Notes under the pieces: generated by a model
What the model saw: the letters and a program-made list of their open reading frames with translations, nothing else
Told to the model about the DNA's origin: nothing
Databases searched by the model: none
Translations under genes and position numbers: made by a program
Assembly (NCBI GenBank): GCA_031549965.1
Contig: JAVBPB010000110.1
Location: 1-33,267 of the forward strand
DNA: 33,267 nt
Source: JAVBPB01 sp031549965
Lineage (GTDB): Bacteria; Bacillota; Clostridia; Lachnospirales; Lachnospiraceae
Direction: 5' to 3'
Shown here: piece after piece, positions 9,060 to 17,081 of the stretch
Layout of the letters: every line of letters begins with the position of its first letter
Position numbering within the stretch: position 1 is the stretch's first letter

Positions 9060-9102
9060 CAAATATATAAAGTTTTAGATATTCTAAAACTTTATATATT
9101 TG
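9060..9102. terminator. AT-only bidirectional hairpin terminator
   Basis: Arms 9060-9078 and 9084-9102 form a perfect 19-bp stem around a 5-nt loop. It lies between two converging genes that end at 9031 (+) and 9143 (-). The stem holds only three GC pairs, and the + side is followed by a loose T-rich stretch, so it probably works in both directions but is not a classic GC-rich terminator. Confidence 0.65.
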
Positions 9103-9142
9103 AATATTTTGGTTAATTTAGCACTGAAAAAATTACATTTAC

Positions 9143-9532
9143 TTATTTTTTCAAATTTATTTCTTTTTCAAAAAAAGCTTTTGATAATAGCTCATATTCT
9201 GAATCTGAACATCTTACTTTACACATTTCTTTATATTGTTCAGAACGTTCTATCATATGGCTAATCTTTTGGCAAGGAAATTCATTGCACTGATTGCATT
9301 TTTCAACTTTTTTTTCCTTAATACATTCAACTAAATGATATGTACATTGCTTATGGGATACACAGCCTGAGCACTTAATCTTATCATTTGGTAAAACCTT
9401 AGGTGCCCATCCTAATTTATACCATAGCTTGGCCACTTCTTCCAATTCAATATCTGTTTCTGCATTGTAGCGTGGACAATAATAACAATTATCACCACAT
9501 AAAGTAATTATATCTTTTATAACTAACACCAT
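9143..9532 (-). CDS. Cys-rich DUF3795-type protein
   Basis: This 129-residue protein resembles the DUF3795 family, whose function is not established. Cysteines are arranged in metal-site-like groups: CGDNCYYC near the N-terminus, CSGC and KQC in the middle, then VECIKE, KCNQCNEFPC and CKVRC. A zinc or iron-sulfur site is likely from this spacing but not proven. The start is uncertain. The ATG at 9532 is directly preceded by TAAGGATGGTG, which itself looks like a Shine-Dalgarno core lying almost on top of the start; a downstream non-ATG start would fit that site better. It is monocistronic and converges on the histidine phosphatase gene. Confidence 0.75.
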   Translation of the reverse strand: MVLVIKDIITLCGDNCYYCPRYNAETDIELEEVAKLWYKLGWAPKVLPNDKIKCSGCVSHKQCTYHLVECIKEKKVEKCNQCNEFPCQKISHMIERSEQYKEMCKVRCSDSEYELLSKAFFEKEINLKK

Positions 9533-9767
9533 CCTTAAAATTTAACAAATTATCTATTGTATTTACAATATCTTTTCCATAATTATACTCTGAAATTTTA
9601 TTATTGTAAATAAATATTAAAGGCTAATATACTATATATTTTATAGAAAAAGTTAATTATTGACACATATAATATATTTTGTTAATCTTAAATAAAATTG
9701 TTGTAAAAATTGAGTAATAATAAATTAAGTATAGAAAAGTTAAGCTTAAATAAAGCAAGAGGTATAT

Positions 9768-10649
9768 ATGCACGAAAAGGAAGTAAAATCAATATTATCT
9801 CCAAAAAATGGTATGAATCTTTATAGAGGCTGTACTCATGGATGCATTTACTGCGATTCAAGAAGTAATTGTTATAATATGCAGCATCCTTTTGAAGATA
9901 TAGAAGTAAAATCAAATGCAATTGAGCTATTGGAAAAAGCTCTAAAGGGAAAGCGTAAAAAATGTATGATTGGTACAGGTGCTATGACAGACCCGTATTT
10001 ACATCTAGAAGAAAAATTATGTCATACAAGAAAAAGTTTAGAACTTATAGATAAATATGGTTTTGGAATTTCAATCCAAACAAAATCAGACTTAATATTA
10101 AGAGATTTAGACTTACTAAAAAAAATAAATGAAAAAACAAAAGCAGTGGTACAAATAACTTTAACAACTTATGATGAAAGTCTATGTAAAATTATTGAAC
10201 CTAATGTAGCTACTACAAAACGAAGAGTTGAAGTACTAAACATATTAAGAGATAATAACATTCCAACAATTGTTTGGATGACTCCAATGTTACCTTTTAT
10301 TAACGATACAAAAGAAAATATACAAGGTTTGCTGCAATACTGTATACAGGCAAAGGTAAGTGGAATATTAATTTTTGGAATAGGCGTAACTCTAAGAGAT
10401 GGGGACAGGGAATATTTTTATCAAAAACTGGATAAGCATTTTCCTGGTCTTAAAAAGAAGTACATTGAAAAATATGGAAATTCCTATGAAGTTATGAGTG
10501 AATATAGTATGGAATTAACAGAAATAGTTTATACCCAATGTAAAAACAATAATATAATGGTTGGCACTAAAAAAATATTTGAGTATATGCATGAATTTGA
10601 GTGTAAATCTGAGAAAGCACAAATGAGTATATTTGAATTTATGGAGTAA
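9768..10649 (+). CDS. SPL-family radical SAM protein
   Basis: The protein has 293 residues of the radical SAM superfamily in the spore-photoproduct-lyase-like/Rv2578c-type group. The cluster-binding motif CxxxCxxC is CTHGCIYC (about residues 22-29), preceded by NLYRG as in that group. GTGAMTDPYLHLE and SIQTKSDL follow in the expected places for the SAM-binding half-barrel. It therefore probably binds a [4Fe-4S] cluster and cleaves SAM; the substrate is not known for most of this group. An AGAGG box about 7 nt upstream supports the ATG. It stands alone, so context gives no substrate. Confidence 0.85.
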   Translation: MHEKEVKSILSPKNGMNLYRGCTHGCIYCDSRSNCYNMQHPFEDIEVKSNAIELLEKALKGKRKKCMIGTGAMTDPYLHLEEKLCHTRKSLELIDKYGFGISIQTKSDLILRDLDLLKKINEKTKAVVQITLTTYDESLCKIIEPNVATTKRRVEVLNILRDNNIPTIVWMTPMLPFINDTKENIQGLLQYCIQAKVSGILIFGIGVTLRDGDREYFYQKLDKHFPGLKKKYIEKYGNSYEVMSEYSMELTEIVYTQCKNNNIMVGTKKIFEYMHEFECKSEKAQMSIFEFME

Positions 10650-11024
10650 ACTATAGTTTAGGCTATAAGTGTAAATAGTAACAATATTGTGGAATTAATT
10701 TGAAAAAAGTTCATTTTGGTATTGACAAATATAAGTATAAGAATTAAACTATGTTAGTAATTAAAAAAGTCAAATAAAAAAAAGGAGTGATGAGAGGAAA
10801 AAATTAAATATAAAAATTCAAATCAACAAAATATTGCTCCAAGGTTCTGTTCAATAATAAAATTATTTCACTGATATATATAAGCCTTGAAGCAATTAGT
10901 AATTAACACAGCTTCCTCATATTTAATTTTAAGTTGAAATTAAAATGTTGTGAAAGTTGGTAACTAATTAATTCAAGGCATTTTTGTGCCTATTTTTAAG
11001 CATATGCTATATCAGGAGGAAAAA
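10650..11024 (+). other. Promoter and structured 5' leader upstream of rsgA
   Basis: This 375-nt gap holds a promoter (10722-10750) and a leader of about 270 nt. Two nested pairings are visible: an AT-only outer stem 10800-10811 with 10919-10930, and an inner stem 10833-10844 with 10885-10896 (11 of 12 pairs). A short hairpin (AGGCA/TGCCT) at 10976-10991, followed by ATTTTT, lies about 30 nt before the rsgA start and could be a weak attenuator. No known riboswitch or T-box sequence is recognised. Confidence 0.45.
10722..10750 (+). promoter_or_regulatory. Sigma-A promoter upstream of the rsgA leader
   Basis: A perfect TTGACA at 10722-10727 is followed after 17 nt by TAAACT at 10745-10750 (4 of 6 matches). 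It faces rsgA and would produce a 5' leader of roughly 270 nt. Confidence 0.55.
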
Positions 11025-12065
11025 ATGATAGAAAACAAATCAATAAATTTTTCAGAAGAAAATAATAAGCCAGATGAACTTTCAATTGGAAGGATTAGTG
11101 CAGTTTTTCGAGATTGCTATAAAATAATTATAAATGAAAAAGAAAAGCTGGCAAAATTAAAGGCGTCAATTTATTATAATGATAACAAAAATGAATTTCC
11201 AACAGTAGGAGACTTTGTTGAAGTAAAAGAAAACAAAAGTGGTGAAGACATAATCTATAATACCCTAGAAAGAAAAAGCAAACTTTCAAGACTTGATTCA
11301 TTTAATGACATGGAGCAAATATTAGCAGCAAACTTTGACTATGTATTTATAATTTCATCCTTAAACCAAGACTTTAACATTAAAAAAATAGAAAGATATC
11401 TAACTATTGCTTGGGAAAGTGGAGGAATGCCGGTTATAATACTAACCAAATCAGATTTAGTTTCTGATTACAGCCAAATACTCTCAAACTTAAGAGAAAT
11501 TGCATTTGGTATAGATATAATTCCAATTAGCTCTTATACAAAAGAAGGAATAGATCTTTTGGAAAAATATTTACAGCCTCAAAAAACAACAGTATTTTTA
11601 GGCTCATCAGGTGTTGGAAAATCATCACTTGTAAATGTACTTATGAATAAGGAACTGATGAAAGTCAAAGAAATCAGAGAAGAAGATTCCAGAGGACGTC
11701 ACACAACAACTCACAGACAACTAATAGAATTACCAAACAAGTCACTAATAATTGATATACCAGGCATCAGAGAAGTTGGTCTTTGGGAAACAAAAAGCGG
11801 TCTGGAAGACACCTTCCAAGACATAGAAGAAATTACAAAAAAATGCCAGTTTTCCAACTGTACCCACACAAATGAACCAAACTGTAAGATAAATGAGGCG
11901 TTGTCAAATGGTGAACTTGAACGAAACCGTTGGATTAATTATCTAAAGCTAAAAAAAGAAGCTAAATATATACAACAAAAACAAAAAATTATGGAAAAAA
12001 GATTATCAAATCAATACAAAGAAAAATACAATAGAAAAAAAGCAACTGGCAAACTTAAATATTAA
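11025..12065 (+). CDS. rsgA: Ribosome small-subunit-dependent GTPase A (RsgA/YloQ family)
   Basis: This 346-residue circularly permuted GTPase releases late assembly factors from the 30S subunit. An N-terminal OB-fold region (about 18-90) is followed by the permuted G motifs in the order expected: G4 LTKSD, G5-like ISS, G1 P-loop GSSGVGKSS and G3 DIPG. The C-terminal zinc knuckle is CQFSNC-T-H-TNEPNC. The ATG at 11025 follows AGGAGG at 11014-11019; an in-frame upstream ATG at 10986 lacks such a site. The tail is very basic and ends KKATGKLKY. It stands away from the usual prkC/prpC/rpe neighbours, so it may be a second copy. That is inference from context only. Confidence 0.88.
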   Translation: MIENKSINFSEENNKPDELSIGRISAVFRDCYKIIINEKEKLAKLKASIYYNDNKNEFPTVGDFVEVKENKSGEDIIYNTLERKSKLSRLDSFNDMEQILAANFDYVFIISSLNQDFNIKKIERYLTIAWESGGMPVIILTKSDLVSDYSQILSNLREIAFGIDIIPISSYTKEGIDLLEKYLQPQKTTVFLGSSGVGKSSLVNVLMNKELMKVKEIREEDSRGRHTTTHRQLIELPNKSLIIDIPGIREVGLWETKSGLEDTFQDIEEITKKCQFSNCTHTNEPNCKINEALSNGELERNRWINYLKLKKEAKYIQQKQKIMEKRLSNQYKEKYNRKKATGKLKY

Positions 12066-12433
12066 AAGGACATTACCATCTTGCCTTTAACAAAAAGCTT
12101 AGGACTACTATGCAAATTATGGGAAACAAGTATTACTATGCAATCAGAAAAAAATCAAATCAAAATGCTCATGTAGCAATTTTTAATCTAGATGTTGGAG
12201 GCAAAGACTATAACAATCGAAAAGAATAAACATGGAATGAAAATTGTTTCATTTTATGATTTAATAAACACTAATGAATAAAGGGATAAGGTTGCATAGA
12301 TTAAACCTTTATAGTAACATAATATATCAATGTACGTATATAATTCTTATTATCCATTGATTTTACAATATAATATATATACAATATATTTATTGACGTC
12401 GATGAATAATATTCAATTTTATGGAGGAAATAT
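12066..12433. other. Intergenic region between rsgA and the kelch gene
   Basis: This 368-nt stretch contains no gene I can support. A 39-codon frame at 12110-12229 has protein-like composition but no recognised family. The right part (12300-12433) is extremely AT-rich and probably holds the kelch-gene promoter, but no single -35/-10 pair stands out. Confidence 0.4.
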
Positions 12434-13843
12434 ATGTATAAAAGAAGACTTTTTTCATTAATTCTAGTACTAACAATGATATGTGGATTACTTATTACAA
12501 CTAATAACACAACATATGCAGCCACACCTGAGCAGTGGAAGGCTGAAACACCAATGCCAGTTGCACAACATGTTCATTCTTCACAAGCTATTGGAGATAA
12601 AATTTATGTAATGGGTGGGCGAGATAATAATGGAGCATATACTAATAATTTAATGATATATGATACACAAACATCTTCATGGACTACAGGAGCAAGTATG
12701 CCTAATTCCAGTACTGCTGCTGCCTCAGGGGTGGTTAATAATAAGATTTATGTTTTCGGCGGAGCAGGATCCGATGCATTTACAAGCTCATATGATAAAG
12801 TTGAAATCTATGATCCTGCAACTAATGTATGGTCATCAGGAGCACCTATGCCAAATAAAGCAACAGGGATAGATGCAGTTGTTTATGGTTCAAAGGTATA
12901 CGTGCTTGGAGGTGTAAATAATAACACAGACTATAATTTTATTCAAAATATTCAGATATACGATACACTTACTAATACATGGTCAATCGGTGCATCCTTG
13001 CCGGAGGGAAAATATTCACCAACAGTTCAGATATTTGGAAATAAAATCTATATGATTGGTGGAAGTAAGAATCTACAAGCAGGTTCAAATGATGTATATA
13101 TTTATGATATATTGACAAATACTTGGTCAAAAGGTTCGAATATGCCTACCATCAGAGCACAGACCTCATCTATAATATCAGGACACAAGATTTATGTATT
13201 TGGTGGATATAACGGTAGTTCTGCAATAAATACAACTGAGGTTTATGATGTTCTTAATGATAAATGGGATACAAGTTTTCCTAATTTAACACAAGCGAGA
13301 CGTCATTTAACATCAAATCTCGTTGGTGATAAGGCTTATTTAATAGGAGGACTTAATACTAATTCAATGAATTTAGTAGAATCCATAAATATTGCAGATG
13401 AAGAAAAATTATATGTCTTATTATATGTTGGAGAATCCACTCAATTAAGCGTTACACATAATTTAACAGATAATTTAAAACTTACTTGGAACTCATCATT
13501 ACAAAATATTGCAAAAGTAGACTCAAATGGTGTTGTTACTGCATTAGATGTTGGCGTTACCTATATCATAGCATCTGACAGCAATGGAAATTTTGTGGAT
13601 TATATTCCGGTTAAAGTAATAGAAGATCAAACTTACCGATTGGCAGTTGACTTAAAAATAGGACAAAAAGCTAAATTATATCTTGCTCCAAATCCACTTA
13701 ATGTTAATTGGTCTTCCAATAATTCAAATATTGCTATAGTTTCAAACATTGGAGAAGTTATTGCAATAAGTAAGGGTTTAACAATAATAACAGGTGAAAT
13801 AAACAATAAGACATATCAGATTTACATAAGAGTAAATCCATAG
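12434..13843 (+). CDS. Secreted kelch-repeat beta-propeller protein with C-terminal Ig-like region
   Basis: The 469-residue protein has a signal peptide (1-30, cleavage likely near TYAA-TPEQ). Six kelch units follow, each with a (K/A)(I/V/A)Y(V/M/L)(M/F/L/I)GG core, an IYD/VYD strand and usually a closing NxW/SxW. They are likely to close one six-bladed propeller (about 35-325). The C-terminal 140 residues hold a BIG2-type Ig-like domain (VDSNGVVTALDVGVTYI) and a second Ig-like half ending in QIYIRVNP. There is no cell-wall anchor motif. GGAGG about 6 nt upstream of the ATG supports the start. Binding to a polysaccharide or protein ligand is plausible for this fold but not shown. The relic at 3166-3522 is a cousin of its C-terminus. 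Confidence 0.88.
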   Translation: MYKRRLFSLILVLTMICGLLITTNNTTYAATPEQWKAETPMPVAQHVHSSQAIGDKIYVMGGRDNNGAYTNNLMIYDTQTSSWTTGASMPNSSTAAASGVVNNKIYVFGGAGSDAFTSSYDKVEIYDPATNVWSSGAPMPNKATGIDAVVYGSKVYVLGGVNNNTDYNFIQNIQIYDTLTNTWSIGASLPEGKYSPTVQIFGNKIYMIGGSKNLQAGSNDVYIYDILTNTWSKGSNMPTIRAQTSSIISGHKIYVFGGYNGSSAINTTEVYDVLNDKWDTSFPNLTQARRHLTSNLVGDKAYLIGGLNTNSMNLVESINIADEEKLYVLLYVGESTQLSVTHNLTDNLKLTWNSSLQNIAKVDSNGVVTALDVGVTYIIASDSNGNFVDYIPVKVIEDQTYRLAVDLKIGQKAKLYLAPNPLNVNWSSNNSNIAIVSNIGEVIAISKGLTIITGEINNKTYQIYIRVNP

Positions 13844-13887
13844 TACAAGTCTGAAAAAATATATAAAAGTTAGATTCTTGAATATCT

Positions 13888-14102
13888 AGCTTTGCCACAA
13901 TAAACTAAATTCCCGAGGAGTAACTTTATATTCTATGAAAAAAGCATTATAAGCCATGGAAATGAGACTATGGACGTATATAAGTTACAGTGCTTAAAAA
14001 TCTACATCGTCCATAGGCTCATTGAAATGTTTGGTTTATCTGCTTTTTTCATAGAATATAAAGTTACTCCTCGGGTGCAGAGACTAAAAGGGCAAAGCGT
14101 CA
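13888..14102. repeat. Hairpin element A: 35-bp perfect arms, conserved ends and core
   Basis: Arms 13912-13946 and 14041-14075 are perfect reverse complements (35 of 35) around a 94-nt interior. The interior holds left core GCCATGGAAATGAGACTAT (13953-13971) and right core GTCCATAGGCTCATTG (14009-14024), which pair with each other, and an inner 9-bp stem CTATGGACG/CGTCCATAG. Outside the arms lie conserved ends with GCTTTGCC on the left and GGCAAAGCG on the right. Size, cores and ends match element B at 20448-20659, but the arm sequence does not. It lies between two converging genes. Confidence 0.9.
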
Positions 14103-14123
14103 CTTAGCAATCCACTAAAAACC

Positions 14124-14855
14124 TTAAATCCATCCCCCATCAAACCTAATAACCTGCCCCGTAAGATACTCATTCTTAGTAGCAAGCTGATAAACAAAAT
14201 TAGCAACCTCTTCAGCCTTCCCAAGTCTGTTAGCAGGAATCTCCTCAATTAACCCCATCAAATCCTCATCCTCTAGAAATTGATTCATTTCAGTATCAAT
14301 AGCCCCACATGCAACAGCATTCACCTGAATATTACTAGGAGCAAGCTCTTTGGCTAGAGATCTAGTCAAAGCATTAATTCCTCCTTTGGTAGTAGAGTAA
14401 GCAACTTCACAAGAAGCTCCAACCTCTCCCCAAACCGAAGAAATATTGATAATTTTCCCTTGTTTCTTTTCAATCATGCTAGGAATAGAAAGCTTACAGC
14501 AATTAAAAACAGAAGTCAAATTAGTTTGAACAATTCTATTCCAATCCTCAACTTTCATCTCGTGCAAAACTCCAATATAAGAAATTCCTGCATTATTAAC
14601 CACCACATCAACCTGCCCAAAAATTTTCTTAATTTTTTCAAATAAAGCTTCAGCTACTGAAAAATCACCAATATCACCAACAAAGGCGAGACAGGATACA
14701 TTATAAGATTCAATTTCTGATTTAATTTTATTTAACAACTCATCATTTTTAATACAATTAATGACCACATTATAGCCTTTTTTTGCAAATTTAACTGCAA
14801 TAGCTTTGCCGATACCTCTTGAAGAACCAGTTACCAATACTGTTTTTTTGTTCAT
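14124..14855 (-). CDS. Short-chain dehydrogenase/reductase (FabG-like)
   Basis: This 243-residue Rossmann-fold SDR uses NAD(P)H. The cofactor motif TGSSRGIG lies near residue 9. NNAGIS is in place, the catalytic Ser lies in NISSVWG, and the YSTTK motif supplies Tyr and Lys; the C-terminus GQVIRFDGGWI is typical of FabG. The best start is the ATG at 14855, 8 nt after GGAG; the GTG at 14864 and ATG at 14861 overlap or abut that site. Candidates are 3-oxoacyl-ACP reductase or the related YmfI-type reductase that modifies elongation factor P in Firmicutes. No fatty-acid genes adjoin, so the choice stays open. Confidence 0.85.
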   Translation of the reverse strand: MNKKTVLVTGSSRGIGKAIAVKFAKKGYNVVINCIKNDELLNKIKSEIESYNVSCLAFVGDIGDFSVAEALFEKIKKIFGQVDVVVNNAGISYIGVLHEMKVEDWNRIVQTNLTSVFNCCKLSIPSMIEKKQGKIINISSVWGEVGASCEVAYSTTKGGINALTRSLAKELAPSNIQVNAVACGAIDTEMNQFLEDEDLMGLIEEIPANRLGKAEEVANFVYQLATKNEYLTGQVIRFDGGWI

Positions 14856-15062
14856 ACTCATCACTCCAACTTTAAATAATCATTAAATTTTAAATTACTA
14901 TTGTACAAAATAAATTTAAGACACAATAATAAGTTTACACATATTATACCATAAATCAATCCAAAATACAAAAAAAATTGTGAAAATTACTAAAAAAGTA
15001 CAAAAAACAATATAAATAAAAATTAAGAAAATAACTTTAAATTTTGCTCAAAAATGAAGGAG

Positions 15063-15091
15063 TTGAAATAAAACATATTCTCTGATATACT
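15063..15091 (+). promoter_or_regulatory. Sigma-A promoter of the LytR_C/TagA/YitT operon
   Basis: TTGAAA at 15063-15068 and TATACT at 15086-15091 are separated by 17 nt. They sit about 48 nt upstream of the first start codon at 15139. Confidence 0.7.
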
Positions 15092-15138
15092 ATACTGCAT
15101 ACGGTCAAAATTGGAATATAAACGAAAGGGGAAAATCT

Positions 15139-16311
15139 TTGAATAATAAACATTTAAAAAGACTTTTAAGAGTAATAATAAAAACATTTTTAACAATAAT
15201 GGTTTTGATATTAATAGCAGTCTTAAGCTATTATGTAACAACACTTTACTACAATTCACCATCTGTAAAGAATGGAAACAGCAATATTATTGAAAAAATT
15301 AAAAGTAATTATAAAGTTGAAGATATATCAAAGAATGCAATAATTTCAATCAAAGACGATGCAATACAAAATATAATGATTGAAATTTTTAATAAAAATA
15401 CTAATAATGTGGATTATTTAACCATACCAGCTAATACACAATTTGACTTATCAGCGGATTTATACCAAAAATTATATACATTAGAAATAGACATACCACA
15501 AATAATTATTTTTTCTGACTTGAATAAATATTTTCAAGGGGATGAATTATATCAATACACAAGCTTAATCTTAGGAGATTTGCTAGAAACTAAAATAAGC
15601 TACTATACAGTAGTTAGTCCCGATACATTTAAAAATCTGTTTGAAGATGTCCAAAAATATAGAAGTTATAAATCTGCAATAAATGATGAAGATGCAGGTG
15701 CAATTACGGAACTTTATATTATGAACATTTATACCAAGGATGCATTGAATGAAATAAAGAATATATTAGGAAACAAAGAAGGAATTCAAACTTATTTAGA
15801 AGAGCTATATAATGGTATTAACTCTAATTTAACACTTAAAAATAGACTTAAATATTTAGACTACTACGCCCAAGTTAGGGAAGAACAAATATATTTTCAC
15901 AAGATATATGGAACTGATAAAAAGAGTACCTTTGTTGCAGACCTTCTACAAACCAGAAATTTAATAGAAGAAATCCAAAACAATGATACATATACACTAG
16001 CACAATTTGATGGAGGACAATCTGATGTAGTTATTATTTCTTCAAAAGATAAAGTCATTTCCATATACAATGGAGCTAATGTTTCTGGTCTTGCTAAAAA
16101 TTTTAGAGATAAACTTACAAGCGAAGGATTTACTATATCAAGTATCAATAATTATGATGGAGGAACACTTACAAATACAAAAATTGTAATTAAGGAAAAT
16201 GGATTTGGTCTTGACTTGTTAAGTTATTTTAGTAATGCTGAAATTGAAGTAGGAGAAGTACCAGAGGGCGTTGATATAATGATTATATTAGGCTCAAATG
16301 ATGGAAAATAG
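15139..16311 (+). CDS. Membrane-anchored LytR_C protein with degenerate LCP-like region
   Basis: The 390-residue protein has a short basic N-terminus and one membrane helix (about 14-37, containing IMVLILIAVLSYYV), with the rest outside. Residues about 50-190 look like a worn LytR-CpsA-Psr domain: TIPANT stands where active LCP enzymes have an SIPRDT-type motif, and SYYTVVSPDTFKNLF corresponds to the DYYV...FDGF strand. The Arg and Asp needed for polyprenyl-pyrophosphate chemistry are replaced. The final 95 residues form a LytR_C domain (ISIYNGANVSGLA, then IMIILGSND). The start is TTG, 7 nt after AAGGGG. It is first in an operon with TagA-like and YitT genes. I infer a structural or regulatory wall role rather than ligase activity. 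Confidence 0.7.
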   Translation: MNNKHLKRLLRVIIKTFLTIMVLILIAVLSYYVTTLYYNSPSVKNGNSNIIEKIKSNYKVEDISKNAIISIKDDAIQNIMIEIFNKNTNNVDYLTIPANTQFDLSADLYQKLYTLEIDIPQIIIFSDLNKYFQGDELYQYTSLILGDLLETKISYYTVVSPDTFKNLFEDVQKYRSYKSAINDEDAGAITELYIMNIYTKDALNEIKNILGNKEGIQTYLEELYNGINSNLTLKNRLKYLDYYAQVREEQIYFHKIYGTDKKSTFVADLLQTRNLIEEIQNNDTYTLAQFDGGQSDVVIISSKDKVISIYNGANVSGLAKNFRDKLTSEGFTISSINNYDGGTLTNTKIVIKENGFGLDLLSYFSNAEIEVGEVPEGVDIMIILGSNDGK

Positions 16312-16349
16312 ATTGTTTTGTGGGTCAAAATATATAAGAAGGTGATTTT

Positions 16350-17081
16350 ATGGATGGTAAAATGAATATACTCGGTCTTAATATTGATACTTTAAAACTG
16401 GAAGAAGTACTTGCTAAAACAAAGGAATTTTTACAGGATGACGTATTAAATACAATTTTCATTGTGACAGCAGAAACTTTAATAGAAGCAGAAAGTAATG
16501 AAGAATTTAAACAGCTCATTGAAACAGCAGACATACTTTTGCCGGGAGATAAGCTTATGCTTGATGCATCAATTGAAGAAACAGAAGTTGAAGAGGTAAT
16601 ACTAAACTACGAATTTGTATTAAATTTATTAGATAGCATAGCACTTGAGAAAAGAACCATGTTTATTCTTGGAAAATCAGAAAAAGAGGTTAAATTTTTT
16701 GAAGAGTATCTTTTTAAAGTGTATCCCAACATAGAATGCGTGGGTGCATTTGGCGGTGATGTTTTAGCGAAACAAGAACATGTAATTAATGATATAAATG
16801 CCATTGCTCCAGACATAATTCTTGTTGCAATTGAAACTCCAAGACAGGAGACATGGATTACAAGCAATAAAAATAAGTTAAACTCTAAGCTATGTATTGG
16901 TGTTGGAAATGTAATTAATATTATAGCTAAAAGTACAGATATTGAAGTAGAGAATGGGCTAAAGCCAGATAATATATTAAGTCTTGGTAATATTGGTAAT
17001 AGTCTAAAAAACATTGCAGTATCCAGAATATTTAAGAAGAAATTAGAGCAATATAAAAATAAAAAAGGTGAAGAAGATTAA
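16350..17081 (+). CDS. Divergent WecG/TagA/CpsF (GT26)-family protein
   Basis: The 243-residue protein follows the fold pattern of the GT26 glycosyltransferases, which add ManNAc-type sugars to undecaprenyl-linked acceptors. Family landmarks are IFIVTAETLIEAE (catalytic Thr region), ADILLPGD (where the family has PDG), a YPNIECVGAFGG strand, DIILVAIETPRQETW (family GxPxQExW) and CIGVGNVINIIA. The usual RVxGxD and FDFxAG...RAP segments are not recognisable. The active site is therefore incomplete or altered. GAAGGTGA supports the ATG. The stop codon overlaps the YitT start by one base (TAATG), showing translational coupling. Confidence 0.72.
   Translation: MDGKMNILGLNIDTLKLEEVLAKTKEFLQDDVLNTIFIVTAETLIEAESNEEFKQLIETADILLPGDKLMLDASIEETEVEEVILNYEFVLNLLDSIALEKRTMFILGKSEKEVKFFEEYLFKVYPNIECVGAFGGDVLAKQEHVINDINAIAPDIILVAIETPRQETWITSNKNKLNSKLCIGVGNVINIIAKSTDIEVENGLKPDNILSLGNIGNSLKNIAVSRIFKKKLEQYKNKKGEED

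Noticed and set aside
10790..10807. Five-codon leader peptide before rsgA
   Set aside because: The GGAG is only 2 nt from the ATG and the product (MRGKN) has no run of regulatory codons, so there is no good reason to call it.
10757..11024. T-box or known riboswitch upstream of rsgA
   Set aside because: The T-box antiterminator sequence is absent and no class-specific conserved loops were recognised. It is kept only as an unclassified structured leader.
12110..12229. 39-codon + strand frame between rsgA and the kelch gene
   Set aside because: It has an AGGA near the start and protein-like residues (KYYYAIRKK), but no recognised family, no promoter and it lies in a likely decayed spacer. Support is too weak to annotate.
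13888..14102. Elements A, B and C as ordinary intrinsic terminators
   Set aside because: No T-run follows the arms, the stems are far longer than needed, C follows a perfectly good terminator, and B lies upstream of genes in a divergent region. They may still stop transcription, but that does not explain the shared cores and ends.
13888..14102. Integron attC-type recombination site
   Set aside because: The variable palindrome with conserved ends is superficially alike, but the RYYYAAC/GTTRRRY core boxes and the extrahelical-base asymmetry are not seen, and no integrase is in the window.
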